From Camarhynchus parvulus (Eukaryota > Chordata > Aves > Passeriformes > Thraupidae): 64,000 bases of DNA. The notes below the pieces were generated by a model. It did no database searches and was not told the DNA's origin. It worked only from the letters and a program-made list of their open reading frames with translations. Positions 13,094 through 26,379 of the stretch are shown one piece after another (positions within the stretch are counted from its first letter, which is position 1; each line of letters opens with the position of its first letter). The stretch is from assembly GCF_901933205.1 (NCBI RefSeq), contig NC_044600.1, positions 2,604,001 through 2,668,000 on the forward strand, in the 5' to 3' direction. The position numbers and the translations under genes were made by a program.

Positions 13094-13102
13094 ACCCACC
13101 TT
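13094..13102 (-). other. PCDH11X: Splice donor after codon 180 (AAG|GTGGGT), phase 0
   Basis: The minus strand reads CTCAAG|GTGGGTTTC, with the last exon base at 13100 and the intron starting at 13099. Similarity to the protocadherin family stops exactly here. The following 36 in-frame codons, to the stop near 12989, look like intron. By my recollection, the mammalian PCDH11 protein continues past this lysine without interruption, so the boundary is phase 0. The next exon should start with the rest of EC2. Confidence 0.85.
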
Positions 13103-13639
13103 GAGCAGCTCATAGTGCTGGATCCCGTTCACCCCGATGTCCGGGTCGATGGCAGACGGGACGGAGTAGCGGGAATTAATGGCCGTGTTCTCCGGGATGG
13201 AGATGTTGATGACTGTCGAGGGGAAAAGGGGGGCGTTGTCATTTATATCCTCGATCAGGAACCTGATCTTGACCAGCCTGAACACCTCATCAGGCAGCAC
13301 GGCCACCTCCACCTCGTAGAAGCAGCGGTTCTCGCTGAAGATGCCGGCACACAGCTTCTCGCGGTCGATGCGGTTGGCGGCCGTGAAGATCTCGCCTGTG
13401 TTCTCCTCCACCCTCACCAGGGGCACGTCCCCGGTCTTGTACACCAGCTTGAACTGCAGCGGGGAGGACAGGGGCACGTCGGGGTCCAGCGTTAGGTTGA
13501 GATCCTTGAGCAGGTTGCCAATAAGGACATTTTCGGGCAGCTCTTCCCGCACGGTGTAATTCTTCTCCTGCGCGCCAGATTGGAACACGATGCAGGCCAA
13601 CAGGACTGCCAGGAGGTACGTTCCAGACAGCAAGTCCAT
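13100..13639 (-). CDS. PCDH11X: Protocadherin-11 (delta-1 protocadherin), first coding exon, residues 1-180, partial
   Basis: This exon encodes the N-terminus of a single-pass neuronal cell-adhesion protein that binds homophilically through calcium-dependent extracellular cadherin (EC) repeats. The start is the ATG at 13639-13637, with G at -3 and G at +4, a strong initiation context. Residues 1-23 form a hydrophobic signal peptide ending near SGAQ. EC1 covers about 27-135 and shows PEN at 35-37, DREKLC at 92-97 and the inter-repeat calcium linker DINDNAP at 131-137. EC2 begins with SIPEN (147-151) and a DPD motif at 165-167. C97 and C106 could form the EC1 loop disulfide. N-glycosylation sequons lie at N27, N48 and N145. 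The N-terminus (MDLLSGTY) and EC1 resemble PCDH11 more than the paralogue PCDH9, judged from memory. The family has seven EC repeats, a membrane segment and a cytoplasmic tail, so this is a minor part of the protein. The remaining exons lie beyond position 1. An open frame continues 36 codons past the donor, but that is intron. Confidence 0.93.
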
Positions 13640-13683
13640 CTCCAGAATGACTAATGAGGATCCGTGGAGAATGCCAGGTGGAG
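13640..13683 (-). other. PCDH11X: 5' UTR part of the coding exon, with splice acceptor at 13684
   Basis: On the minus strand a pyrimidine-rich run (TTTTCCTTTCCCTTTTCCC) ends in AG at 13685-13684. This is a textbook acceptor and places the exon start at 13683. The 44 nt between it and the ATG contain no other ATG. Translation therefore starts in the second or a later exon, and at least one non-coding exon must lie upstream at higher coordinates. The acceptor is seen in the sequence. Its use is inferred. Confidence 0.8.
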
Positions 13684-15784
13684 CTGGGAAAAGGGAAAGG
13701 AAAATCCTTTAAAAGTCACAAAATATTGTTGCTCTAGGACACACAATATAACAACATAGACACTGGACTTCCTGAGGTAAAATAAAGGGTATTTAATTCT
13801 GGCTGTAACATTTATAGATTTCTAAAAGTGACAGTGGATTGGAGGATGACAGTGCTACCTCTCCAATGACACTGGACAAACCAACAGTTTATCAGTTCTC
13901 TCTTTTTCTATAAAAGAAAGCAAAACAATAAGTTATTTACATAACGTGCGTGAGAAAGTTTGTTACAAGAATGTCAACATCAGAAAGCTTAGAAAATCTT
14001 GAAAAAACTGGGCAACAGAATATTGTGTTCCTAAAGCTATAAGAGCTAAAGGAGCTCCTTTCTTACTACAACAATGTGAACTGTTTGAAAGCCTCATTAG
14101 TAAAGTCACGTTTGACTCCATCCTTCCTAAATATGTATAAAATTTCTTGCAAAACTTTTTACTTGAAACTCTTAACTAAATAGTGAGGTAAGAATTTTAG
14201 GGCTGGATCATATCAAATGAAGAAATAAGTACAGGAATCCCCTATTTCCAGCATGAGATTTTCCTTTGCTCCTAAGGAAAATGTCTTCCTTTGACCTCCC
14301 TGCCACATTGTCCTCATTTTTTTTTCTGTTTCCTAAGAAAAAAGTAGGCAAGAAATTTGCAAGCAACCATCTGCTGAGAGGCAGATCTTTTTATACCTCT
14401 TGCTTAGATATGGGAATAGAAGAACACTTGTCTTAATTCTCCCCCCCAAGTTTTGCACTGACAAAATTATGTAATGTTTGTTAACAACAACAAAGAAATC
14501 TGGATATTTTTAATTCAGGAACTTCAACTGGCAAGAAAAAGTTATTATCTAAATGGAGTCTGGTGAACTTCAGCCAACAATGTGTGGAAATCTGTCTAGT
14601 AAATTGCAAAAAAAATAATATAATTTTAAATTTGGTGATGCCTGTTCATAGTACTCTGGAACACCAATACCTTGAAAGGGAGACACAAACTTGTGGGAAA
14701 AATCTGTACTTTCCAAGCTGGTTTCTGAATTACAATATATTCTTGCCTTGAGGTTGTTAACAACCTTGAGAAAGATGGAAGTGGAATAAGAGGACTTACA
14801 GGTACACACAGATATCTGTGTAGCTGCATTCAGCCTTCAGCCAAGAATTTTTAAGAGATAAATCACTCTCCTGAACTCCATGTATAGAATACTTGCCTAA
14901 TCTTTACATAACTCTGCCACTCCAGAATTTAGGATCTGCTAGGATAGCATTTCTCTAAGGTAAATGTTCAAGAGTTCCATGTAAAGTGATTTTTCTCGTA
15001 AATGAAATCTTAGGTTAGCATCTGTTTCAAATATACCTGTGCCAACACATCTACATTCTTTTTACTGTGCAGGTAAAAGTGTAATTCTGTTCCCTGTCTC
15101 TTCTCATTTTATTCTCCCTGTCATAGCACAGATTGATTTACCTCTGCAGATCAAGTTGCAGTGGTTGAAGAAATTCCTGGTGCCAGTAATTGCCTCCACC
15201 TGTTAGTCGCTGCCTTTCAGCAGTGCCACTTGCAGGGGAATTTAGACTAAAGCCTTGATTTTGCAGTGAGACAGGTTAGGAACAATTAATATTGCAATTC
15301 CTTTTAAGCACAGCGTTGGAAGGCAGCGACAGATACAGAACATTCCAACTCCACCTGCAAGGAGCATCCCCACTTCAGCACCATTAATCGGACAGCATTT
15401 TCTGGCTTTGGGATTACACAAAAGCAGAAAATACAATTTTTGAGATTAGACATGAAATAAAAATGCTCCAAGTCCCCCCTTAGGGAAAAGGGCTTTGCTC
15501 CCTGAGTAAATCAATGCAGCTGGAGGGGATTGCTGAGAAGGGGATGGCATTTCAGGAATTCCCTGATTTACCACTGGACTTCAGGGGTTCACAACACCCA
15601 AAGCAGCACCAGCCAGGTGCCCAGAGTGAAGCAATGGACCAACAGCTTTTTATAAACCATTAAAAGTTCACATTCTAAATATGCAAAAATAAGGAAGTCT
15701 CCAGCAGCTCCTGGTCATCATTATGGCAACACCAGTGTGAGCACAGTGAGTCAGTGATAGTCTACAAGTGGATTAGTTTGGCTG

Positions 15785-15965
15785 CTATAATTTGATTTAA
15801 TAACTTTGATTTATTAACTGATTATTATTTGATTTATTAACTTATTATATAACATAAATATATAATGTAGAATATTATTATATAATATAAATATATTATG
15901 AAAATACATTATATATATAATAAATAACATAAATATAAATATAACTTATTATTTGATTTATTAAC
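15785..15965. repeat. AT-rich low-complexity tract with repeated TTTGATTTATTAAC and ATATAATATAAATA words
   Basis: TTTGATTTATTAAC-like words appear around 15800-15840 and again at about 15953, flanking a TATA-rich core. It contains several short inverted repeats and could form cruciforms. Confidence 0.85.
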
Positions 15966-18900
15966 TGCATCTCTTTCAATGCAGCTCCAGCAATTGTCAT
16001 CCCACTGAAGCAATTGCCCACATACGTTTGACCTGCAGAGAGCTCTTCTTCAGGAAAGCACATCTTTGTATCCATTATTGCTAAAATAAATATATTTACA
16101 TTGTTTCCTATGGAAAACACAAATAAAAATGTATGGGTTACAGTAAAAAGTTGATATTTAAATGCTAATCTAAAAAAAAAAAATAGAGTGGTTGCATGTT
16201 TTGCACATACTAGAAGGAACTATTTTACCACGTCTCCCTCTCTATTACAGATTAAAATGAAAAATAACACAACAGGGTTATAAAACCCTTCAAATCCTGA
16301 TGTTTATAGAATAATATTTTTAATTTACATTTCTGAGGGGAGGAAATGAAAAAAAGAACGCAACACCAACCATAAATATAAACCAAATTCTAGCCCCTAT
16401 CCCAAATTCTTCTATGGCAATACTGATGCAAGTATTACTTATAAATAATAATGATATTAAAATATTGTATAAACAGGTATATAAATCTTCCAAATAAATA
16501 CATTAAGGATTTTTTTCACAGCAATATGAGAATGTAAATGCAACAATCTAAAGAGTTCATCAACAATATTCCTGAATCAATTCTGAAAGTTGAGATCATG
16601 CCAAGAGATACTTCATATTCAAACTAAATTGTAAGCCTTTAACCCCAGTTTTATCTGCAGTGGAGTTTCCAGGGTTTATAAAATGACAACAGCAGGACTC
16701 AGAGTTTTGTGAGGAAAACTGCAGGGTGCAACTTGGCATTCCATTCTTATGCATACTTCTACTCACTTTAAACCAAGTTTGAACCACTCTATTGAAATTC
16801 TTCTTGTGCCATAGTAAAGAAAATACTTCAAAGCATGAAAAAACAGCACAAGACACTTATAAACCACGATAGATAAACGCTAACATGAATTTTGTGGCGA
16901 CTTTTGCTGTCGCAGATTTTCCTGAGTGACTGAAGGGTTCAACCATGTAACAGACAGTGCTAGTTTAGCAGGAAAAAACAACCAGCAACGGTTTTCAGTG
17001 CTTGAACTTCTGTACAATGCACTTTTTTTTTTTTCTTTCAAAATAATGCTAGTAACAGTTTTGAAACTCTATTCCAGAGCTGTAGGCCTTCAAGGAGAAA
17101 AAAATCCCAACGTGACACAAGTTTGCTGCTTGGATATGGAACAGAGTATCTTCAGTTGTAAGGAAAGTGCTGTTCTTCCAGAATCCTATTTATAAAGCCA
17201 TAGCTGTACATTGCCTGTCATTTGTGCCACAGCTCTGATAGGGATGCTATGGCAACAGCAATGCACAGAACAGAGCAAGAGGCACTTCCCAGGCATTTCT
17301 GGAATCAGAGTGTTCCAGCCTGGAGCACTGAGGAAACACAGAATACAGAAGGCTGAGCAAAGCAGCTCCAGTTTAAAGACCTTTCACAGGTTCCAGCACT
17401 CACTCACATCTTTAAGGAGGTTAGGGGGAAAAAAAAAATTAAGAACAAATCAAATTGTTTAACAGAAGGTAACATGGAGCTTGCCAAGCCATTTTCCCAG
17501 CTTTCAAGAGAATGCATTGCTGTCTGTGCTGCTGACTTCCCAACTAGGAAGGCAAATGGCCCAGATGGACAAGATGGAGGGGAGGAGGGGAAAAACAAGT
17601 TTAAACTTGCTTTTCTTCATCTGGCTGTCTATGCACTCAAATACACCTGCTTTTTTTGTCCAATACACCCAATATTAATGGTGTCAGTTAAATATTAGCA
17701 CTGTTCATTATCCTCTTCACTTAGCAGCTGTCAAATCATACCTTGAAAAGTAGAGAGAATATAAAATCTGTAACCACCTAACGGAGCAGGATGTGAAGGT
17801 AGAATCTAAATCTGTTCTTTATACACAAGGCTCCATCTGGTCCCACCTGAGCCTTTACCTTATTACAGAACTTGTTATTCCTTCCTTAAGAGGATCTCAG
17901 AAAAGTTGTAAAGGGAGTAGAAGAGTTCAGGTGTCCACATCAGAAACACAACACCATTTCTTGATACTTGGATTCAGATTTGAATTAGAGTAGAACATAC
18001 ATGCTGTGGTGATGTTCTGTAACTGCCATCTCAAGCTCAAAAAAAAGGTATCATATTTTTAAAAATTAGGAATTTTGAAGTCCAAAGCTCCATCAATATC
18101 CAATTATTAAAATCATAGTAGAGAAGAAATCCTAAAAATATCACTCCCATTCTTATCTTTATATTCCTGAACCTATTTTAATTACTTGGACAAATTTAGC
18201 TAGCACACCACACTTTTTCAATATCATATCCTTTTCATTTGCTGCTAATCCACCGTGGGCTCCTTAAACAGGAGCATTTAAATCCCTGTATTAAAAGGGT
18301 GTTTCTCAGAGCAAAAGATCCCCATGACACAGCTCCAGCTGCCACTCAACCCCACCATTATTAGGTTATCTCACTGACTTGCAGCTGTTTGCAATTCTTC
18401 CACTTCCCTGGGGCTCCCTCCAAAGTGCCACTGACAATTGGGCAGCCCTGCACAGGCTCTGGATCCTTGGAGCACGCTGATGTGGATTTCAGCTTTACCC
18501 CAAAGCGGGAACTTTTTGATGCTGTCAGTGTTTGGGGTTTTGGTTGCCATGATCCCTGGCCTGGCTGCACACAGCAAAGTCTCCCCTTCGCCACCACAGC
18601 CCAGGTGCCACTTAAGGTACTGGCTGGGTTTGATGGGATTGGTTCTTGAAAAGGTGCAGAATTTACAGGTGTTTTACAGGTTTTGATGGCAATAAGAAAC
18701 ACCACAAAGCTGGCGCCTGACAGAAATCCCCCTCATTTTTTTTTTAAGGCACAAATGGCACCAACCAGCCTGAATCCACTGTCACTCTCCACAGTGTTTC
18801 AAACATAAATTATTTGCAGCCATCAATATTTATCCACAGGACCCACTCCCTACACAGGATATTTCATTATCATACTCAGAGAAAAAGACCTACCTCAAAG

Positions 18901-21900
18901 AGAAACAGACAATTTGTTATATTATCAGGGCTTTCAAATTCATTCCCTCATATGATTTTACTCTAAATCCACTGAGGGACTGATTCATTCTTTGATCTAT
19001 TTTTTATGAGTGTGATGGTATTGACTTCAAGGAGGTTTCTTTAATTTGATTTTTCTTCAGTGATGAACAAAATGAAACTGGAAATTCTTATCACCAGGAG
19101 AAAACATCACCCCACACTCATTTAAGTCAACAAAAGAATTGAACAAGTGAGAGGTACAGCTTGCTTATAGTTGAATGCTCTCCTGATTCTATTTAAAAAT
19201 AGAATTTTTTTTGTTATTTTTATTTTGTTTCCATCACAAGAGGTAAGAAATGCTCTTCACTTGAGGAAATAAACAGTTAATGACCAAAACAAAGGTTCTT
19301 CAAGCCACATGAAGAAGCAGCCAAGGTGTGGAAAACAAGCAACTGATAAATTCCTAGATAGAATTCTTTATTCCTGATAGTAATCTGCAACTAATAGGAA
19401 GAGTGTTGATTAAAACTTGTATCAAAATGCTGGAAACAGTGAGCAGAATTATAAATACACAACAGGCAGTGAGCATGCTGAACAAATTAAACTCAATCAC
19501 ATTGATATATGGCGTAAGGAGTAATTTATTTTAATTGTTGCAAATTAATCCCTTTAAAGCTGAAGTCCCTTTTTTACTAGAAGAGTAAGTACAGTCCACA
19601 TTTGGGAAAATGCATCTAGCAGCCACCCAGGAAATACTTTAAAAATATCCTGTAACTTATTTCAGAGACCTGCGAGAATATGCAGTGTCAAATTTATTTA
19701 TATACCAGTGGCACTAGGAAATGGTCCTGCTTTTAGCAGTGGAACATTTTTGCATTGGAGCTGCATAAAAGCTAAAGGTTGAGAACTGAAATCTTGGGGA
19801 AAAAGCTGACCATTTCTCTGATGGCTATTTTCATTTTCTTAGAAAGAAATAATGGGATGCCTGAACAAATGGGAAAAAAAAGAGTAAAAAACACCCAAAA
19901 AATCAAACCAAACCCAACACCAAAGCCCCTACAAAGCTGCAGACCATTACAACTCCAAAGTGAACACAACATTGCTCTGCAAATTCAAATATATACTCAC
20001 TATAACTCAATGGCTGACTTCTCAAAACATTACAAAAAATCAAGTTGTTAATGGTATGATTCATAATGTCATTTTCTTTGCATTTTATTTGTGCGTTTGC
20101 ACTACATGAATACATTTTACCAATCAAGTGGAAATTGCTCCGGTTTTGGTACTTGAAAATCTGTTCATGTCTCAAATCTGAAAATTAAATCTCTGCTAAA
20201 ACAAACCAAAGGAAAATCACCTATGAAGCAGTGGCAAGAGAAGATGGGACCGCAATAAGAAACTGTGTGAAGCCACATGTGTGGCTGTTGGATGTACGCC
20301 AAAGTAAAACACATTTTTATTTGTTAGAAAATGGAAGTCAATCTGATTTCAGTCATTTGTGTCACATCCTTTGGAATGGCAATTGTCAAGATCACCTGTT
20401 TCATACATAATGCATTCTCCTTCACTGCCTGGCTGCAATTTTCATTTCTCTCTGGTAAAATCCACATTTCAGTGTCTGCTGAGCAGTTCCAGTGGCTGTG
20501 AATCAGGGCAGGGATGCTGTTCTGTTGTTAATATTGTGTTCTATTGTCCTGCTTACTGCAAACACAATTCTGCCAGGAGCCCAGGAGCACACATTCCATG
20601 GATGCCAGAGGAGCAGGAATCAGTCACCTCCTTCCAACCCCTCCAGTTCCACACACAGAGCTGAGGAAACCACAGTAATTTACTTCTCATTTAACCACTT
20701 CTGAGAGCAGAGAGCACTGTTCCCAAAATTTCCAAAAAATAAACAAAAAAATTAAATAGATTGCTATTTTTCTTTTTTCTAAAAGACATGACTTAAAAGG
20801 AAAAAAAAATCTATTTATATTCTATAGTTCTTGTAAGGTCAGGATAGCTGGAATTTTGCACCCAGTTTCTAAAGGAGAAAAAAAGTTCTGGGTGCCAAAA
20901 TACACATATTGGACTCCAAAAGGATAAACTTTGCTATTTTCATCAGCTTCTCTTTGCCTTGGCAGAATATATCCAAAAAAACCCATCAGGATTTTATCCA
21001 GTAGCAGCATAGCTGCTCATTTTCATATGGGATGTTTTGTTCTTCTTAAAGATACCTTGAATGCAAATTAGAATCAAGCTATAAGGTTCTAGTCAAGAGT
21101 TTAAAATATCAAACACATCACAAATTGCATATTCTGTACCTCACATCCATCTCACCAATTAACAGCCCAATCTCCACCTCTGCCCAAAGTGGTCACACGG
21201 CACATATGGACACCATACATGAGAAAACATCTTTATAAATCATTAACTCAACTCTGGAGGCTCCAAGAACTTGAGAACTAATTGCAGATCTTGGAAGGAA
21301 TTTTCTCATCATTTATGGATGGCCCTGAGCAGGGAAGCAATCACCACAATTTTTAGCAAACTTGGCCTATCTAAACACAGCACATGAATAAAACATGGCA
21401 GTGGAAAAAAGAAATAAACTCCTAGGAGAAGGGGATGGGAGAGGAAGGCTGTTCCAAGGACAGAACAATATCAGAGTTTGAGTTTTAGATCAGTTTTTGG
21501 GTTTTGTATCAGTTTTTGGGCTATATCAGGGTTCAAACCAAAAGCAGATGATGCCACAATCCTCTGCCCTTCCTGCCCTGGGGCAGGGTGGTTCTCCCCT
21601 GTCATGGTCAGGGGATTCTCACTCCCTCAGGCAGCTCCTAGGAAAAACTTTTATTTTTTGTTCCATGAACACAAAGACAAATCATCATCTTTAGCCATGG
21701 AAGCCTTGTGATGGGAATTGCTGCCTGCCAGTGGCAGCTCCTCACCCGGTGCCCTGATAACAAAATAACAATAAATATTTCTTTAGATAACAAAAATACT
21801 TCCTTAATTTTATCATTTATTCACAAAAAAATGTGAAGTCATTTCCTCTGTTATCTCAAAAACCAAAATGACACTGGAACCATTCTGCTGTTCTGGTGAA

Positions 21901-24900
21901 ACACCTCCCATCCTGACAGCTCCCCAAACTCTGCAGAGATGGCAAACACATGGATTGCTTCTCAAAGGAAATTCTGTGCCACAGAGAATTCTACACTGAA
22001 GTGATTCTGGAAAGGGGATTGAAAATGAAATCATCCCATGGAGATGATGGAGCAGAGCTGTTTTCATTTAGGAGAAAGCAGCTGCCTAAAACCAGTCAAA
22101 CTACTCGTACAAAAAGTCCTCAGCAAGAAGAGTCACAAAATTGGATAAAACAGAATTATAAGGGTACTTTAAAATGTGTTACAGCAATTTTATGTGCAAG
22201 GCCTGATTGTTTAAATTTCATTTTACCTGTATAGTAAATATGGTTTAACAAGTGGAGGTTCTGGTCAACAATAAAATTGATTCAAAGCCCAGTGAAACCA
22301 CTGGAGTCCTCTCCGTGTTTTACGAAGTTTGCTGGAAGTACAGTTCTGGAAATAAAATTCCTTAACTTACGCAAAAAGTTAAGTTGCCTGCACACCTCAA
22401 CAACAGACCGTTATTAAATATTTGCATAGACTGTTATGTGTCAGCACTAAATGCCTGATTTTAGATTGTATTACAAAGGTCAGGCCATGCTCTTGAAGCC
22501 TGTCATGGTAAAGCTGATGCTTAACCAGCCCAGGAAATCTGATTTTTAACATTTTGCCCAGAGCCATAAAGTTCACAAAGACATTGCAGCTCCTTCATAG
22601 ACTGTACTCAAATTACAGGAAATGTGGTTTTTGCATTTCTTTCCTCCTCCTCACTAAATCCTGCTAACAATTAAGCTTCTGCAAGGTGGACAAAACATTT
22701 CTGGCTGGAAATCTGCATTTCCATTGACTTGGTGTGGCCAACTCACTGTCAATGACCTCCAGACACAAGTGATGTGCAGAGACTCGGGCTTGTAATGGAG
22801 AACAGAGGAGTCTGGAATATTTGGGATGCTATTTCCCGCACATTCTCCTTCTTCTGACACAGGATAAACAGGATAAACAGCTTCCAAAGGTATAACTAAT
22901 AATGAGAGCAGAGTGCATCTGAAGATCAGAGTCCTGGATGTCACCATGCTCACTGAAAAATCTTTAAAAACCTTACTGAAGCATTTTCCCAGCCAGTGTC
23001 ATGGGGCCTTGATGCATTCTATCATCACTGGCACACTACACAGAACATCTTTAAGAAAATCACATTTTAGTTCTTGAAAGAAGAAATTGCATGAGGAGAA
23101 ATTTAAAGGAGTAGTGCGAACGATGATTAAAGTTTCAAATAGATGTATATCATTCTTCCTCTCTTTTGTGTAAAAGTCATGCTCCTACTCCACAAACCCA
23201 AGTGAAAAAACTAATTTTGCTATAAATGGAGTGATTTCTCCACTTGATAACAGCTTATGATTTAGCTCTAAGCCAGAAAAGGGCACTAAAAATACCACAA
23301 AACACAAACTAGTCTATTAGCTAAAAAAATTACAACATAGAGAATTTTTTAATAATGTGATGTCGTACAAAATCCTGTATCATTTGTAAGTTTTATCATG
23401 CTTTCACATTTTGGTTACTTTTCCTGTTTCAAGAAACTAAAAATGGCCAAAGAGATTTTGGTTCTTTCTGGAAATTAAACATTTGTATTAGGGTTGTAAT
23501 AGAAATGTCATGCAAACACAACTGATAGACTGCTCCTTTACATCAGCTTATTATGCCTCCAAATCCAAGACCTGCCAAGAAAATTGGTGTTTTCCTTTCT
23601 ATGCAGAGGTTGTTTTGAATCTCTTAAACAAGATCAACACAAGTGACACAAGGACATAATTACGTGTTGTCTCACAAGATGGAAGAACAACAGTGACAAG
23701 ATTAACTGCTCCATCAATTACTGGTGTAAGGAGCAGAAATATTGATTTGTGATTAAATGAATAGAGAAAATAATAACATTTCAAATCTTTAACGTCTTGA
23801 TGATGTGTCAGTCAGAAGTCCTACTGACTTCCAGTAAAATAAAAGCTCAGAACTTACAAAAGTCACATCGTGCATAGAAAAGAAAATTTGATGTTCTGTT
23901 ACTAAGATCTGTTAGGATCCCAGTGTGGAATATAAGATATCTTTTAAATGCACCACAGCAAAATTCCCTAAGACAAGGTTCTATTCAGGTATAGAAACTG
24001 GAAGTATTGAAGTGTTGTGGTGCTGAAAAGCAGACACAATTCCTATTGCAGCTCCATGGTGCTAGTCCCATGTACTCTGTAAAGTATTATAAGATATATT
24101 GATTTTTTCAAACATACTAGTACACAAAGAGTATCTTAAAGCTTGCAGATCTATTTTCCTAGTAAAATTCTGCCGTGTTTTATGTGATGCAGTACATCAC
24201 ACCTATTTTCTGATATGCAGGCATGATGAATTCCTATAGGCAGTCTGACATCTCGCACTGATATTCCTCTATGCATCAGTAATTTGTTCCCTGCTTCTCC
24301 CACAAGCTGTAGTGACAGGAATTTGTGTGCGAGTGTGTATGTGCCACATATCACAGATTTTTTGTCTCTTTCTGGCAGAGTTTGAGGAGGCACTTTATTT
24401 CTCAGTGCAGTGTGGATGGATGCTGCACTGCTTTAAATGGAGAATGCTTCTCTGTAACCTGAGGGATCCTGCCAAGCCTGCTTTCTTTGAAATCAATTCA
24501 AGAGATTCATGCTCAGACTTGGCTGGAGTAAGGAGGAATACACTTTTTTGATCAAATCACAAAACAACAAGTTCTTATAGTTCCTCTGCTATTGGGATGC
24601 AATGTTTTCTTGGAAGCAAAAAAAAATTAGACATTTTCTTGGAACACACCATATTCTGCCATATATGTGTTCTACCCTTACTCAGAAAAAAGGACACAAA
24701 TATCAGGTTGAAACATCTTCCCTGTCCTAGAAAAATATGACCAATTACCTGAATCAATTGTTTTAATTAGTATGATTTCAGGAGACAACAAAACCTGTAA
24801 TTACACAAGCCACACAAAGCCCTTTCCTGTACAATTAGAAATCACTGCAATGGAGCTGTCTCTTGTTTGTTCATTTATCTGGTGTAGAACAGAGACATTA

Positions 24901-25485
24901 GGGGAATTCAGCTGAAAAATGCATGCAAGATAAATTTCCAAGCAGATGACCACACCAGAGTTGTGTGGAATGCAGATTATGCTCATCCCTGGGCTCAGCC
25001 ACATCCCTCTCACAGGGTCTCTGCAGAACAGCAGAAATTTGCACCCTTCCTGACCACTAATATTCTACAATTCGACCAATGGTAGATAAAATGATCTTTG
25101 CAATCCCAGCCATCTCGTTAGTCTCGCATTCGACCTGAAATAAAGAAGCTCAATAATTGTATTGAAATTATTCTGTGGTTAATCACTTTAGCCATTCAAT
25201 TCAACAGCAAAACTATGTTAATGAAGGCTTGTTGTTGAAATTATTATTTCATTGCACTTTAAATAAACAAAACAGATTTTTTTTTTAAAGTTCAATATCC
25301 AAAGCTCAAACTGAGTGATCATCACACATCCACTGACACTAGCAAGAGTCACATAACAACAAATGAAAAGCTCAAAATTGCTGAAAACCACAGTTGAAGG
25401 TGATTTGTACCAGCACAGGGCTCAGATGGCAGCACTGAGATGCCACAGGCCTTGTCCAGCCTTCCAGCACTCCAAACCACACCAA

Positions 25486-25503
25486 AACAACAACAACAAC
25501 AAA
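25486..25503. repeat. (AAC)n microsatellite
   Basis: About six AAC units. Confidence 0.85.
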
Positions 25504-26379
25504 ACCCCAGTGAGGTCTTGCTTTGCTTGCTGCTCTTAATTCTGCTTTTCTGTAGATCAGATTGAGAACAACTAACTCCTGGATGATCAGTGTTATATTT
25601 GCCCTTTAGAAACTACAAATACTGATCCTTTTCGTGTTTCTGGGCATAACACACCAAAGCATCAGGGTGCTAAAACAAATGCTGTACTATATTGCACTTG
25701 TCAGCTTTTACCTTCCCTCAAAGGAACTAAGAGCTTATGATTTAGAGAATATACAGGCCAGCATCCCATCTCTTTAGGGGGAAACTTTGAAGCATTTGTC
25801 TAAATGTTGTCTGCAAGACAAGAACAAAATGATTGTGTGCTGAGTTTTGGGTAGGTTACAGCGCCTGCAGACTTCCACCTGTTTGGAACTTGGCACTGGA
25901 GAGTTGAAATGCCTCAGCCTCTATTAGAAATTAAAGAAGCATTTTTATTTACTCATTTTTTCAGGCAGTGTTTCTGCAAATTGTCTGCAGAAGGCTTCAT
26001 GAGGATGTTTTAGCAAGCAGGCCACCTAGTGCCTGACAATAACAAGTACTCTGCAACGACCTGAAGTGCTCACAAGGAGTAACACCACTTACCCACCTGG
26101 ACAGCAAAGTCATGCTGCCAAGCTAAACCTCTGCAAACGTAACAGAAAAGTCCCCCTTGCCCCCAAGCAGAACTGGGACAGTTTCCTTTCACGATTTTAG
26201 ATGTGGAATAGATACATATCTTTGTCATGTTGTTTTCTCTATTTTCTCAAAGAATTCATTTTGTAGATGATCTAGCTACTTATGAGATTTCAATTACTGC
26301 AGCCTCTTGCTGAAAAAATAAATGCCAGGTTGTTTTTTGTTTTTGTTCTGTTGTTATTTTATGAAAAGCTTCTTTCCCC

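Larger units (their letters stand above)
13684..26379 (-). other. Proposed PCDH11X intron 1, first block: no gene recognised
   Basis: AT-rich sequence, apparently single-copy. It contains an AT-rich tract near 15785-15965, poly-T near 17021-17033 and a short AAC microsatellite at 25486-25503. ORFs here are at most about 115 codons, match nothing I recognise and look like chance. I see no other exon that I can defend, although a short non-coding 5' exon would be invisible to me. Confidence 0.6.

Noticed and set aside
13085..13495. 136-codon plus-strand ORF
   Set aside because: Antisense shadow of the PCDH11X exon.
13100..13639. PCDH9 as the identity of the exon
   Set aside because: EC1 shares some PCDH9-like words, but the N-terminus, the [18 protein letters not shown] stretch and the spacing between the EC1 cysteines fit PCDH11 better.
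20560..20660. Possible CR1-like block with CTCCTTCCAACCCCTCCAG
   Set aside because: Only one short landmark matches, and the order of other CR1 words is absent.
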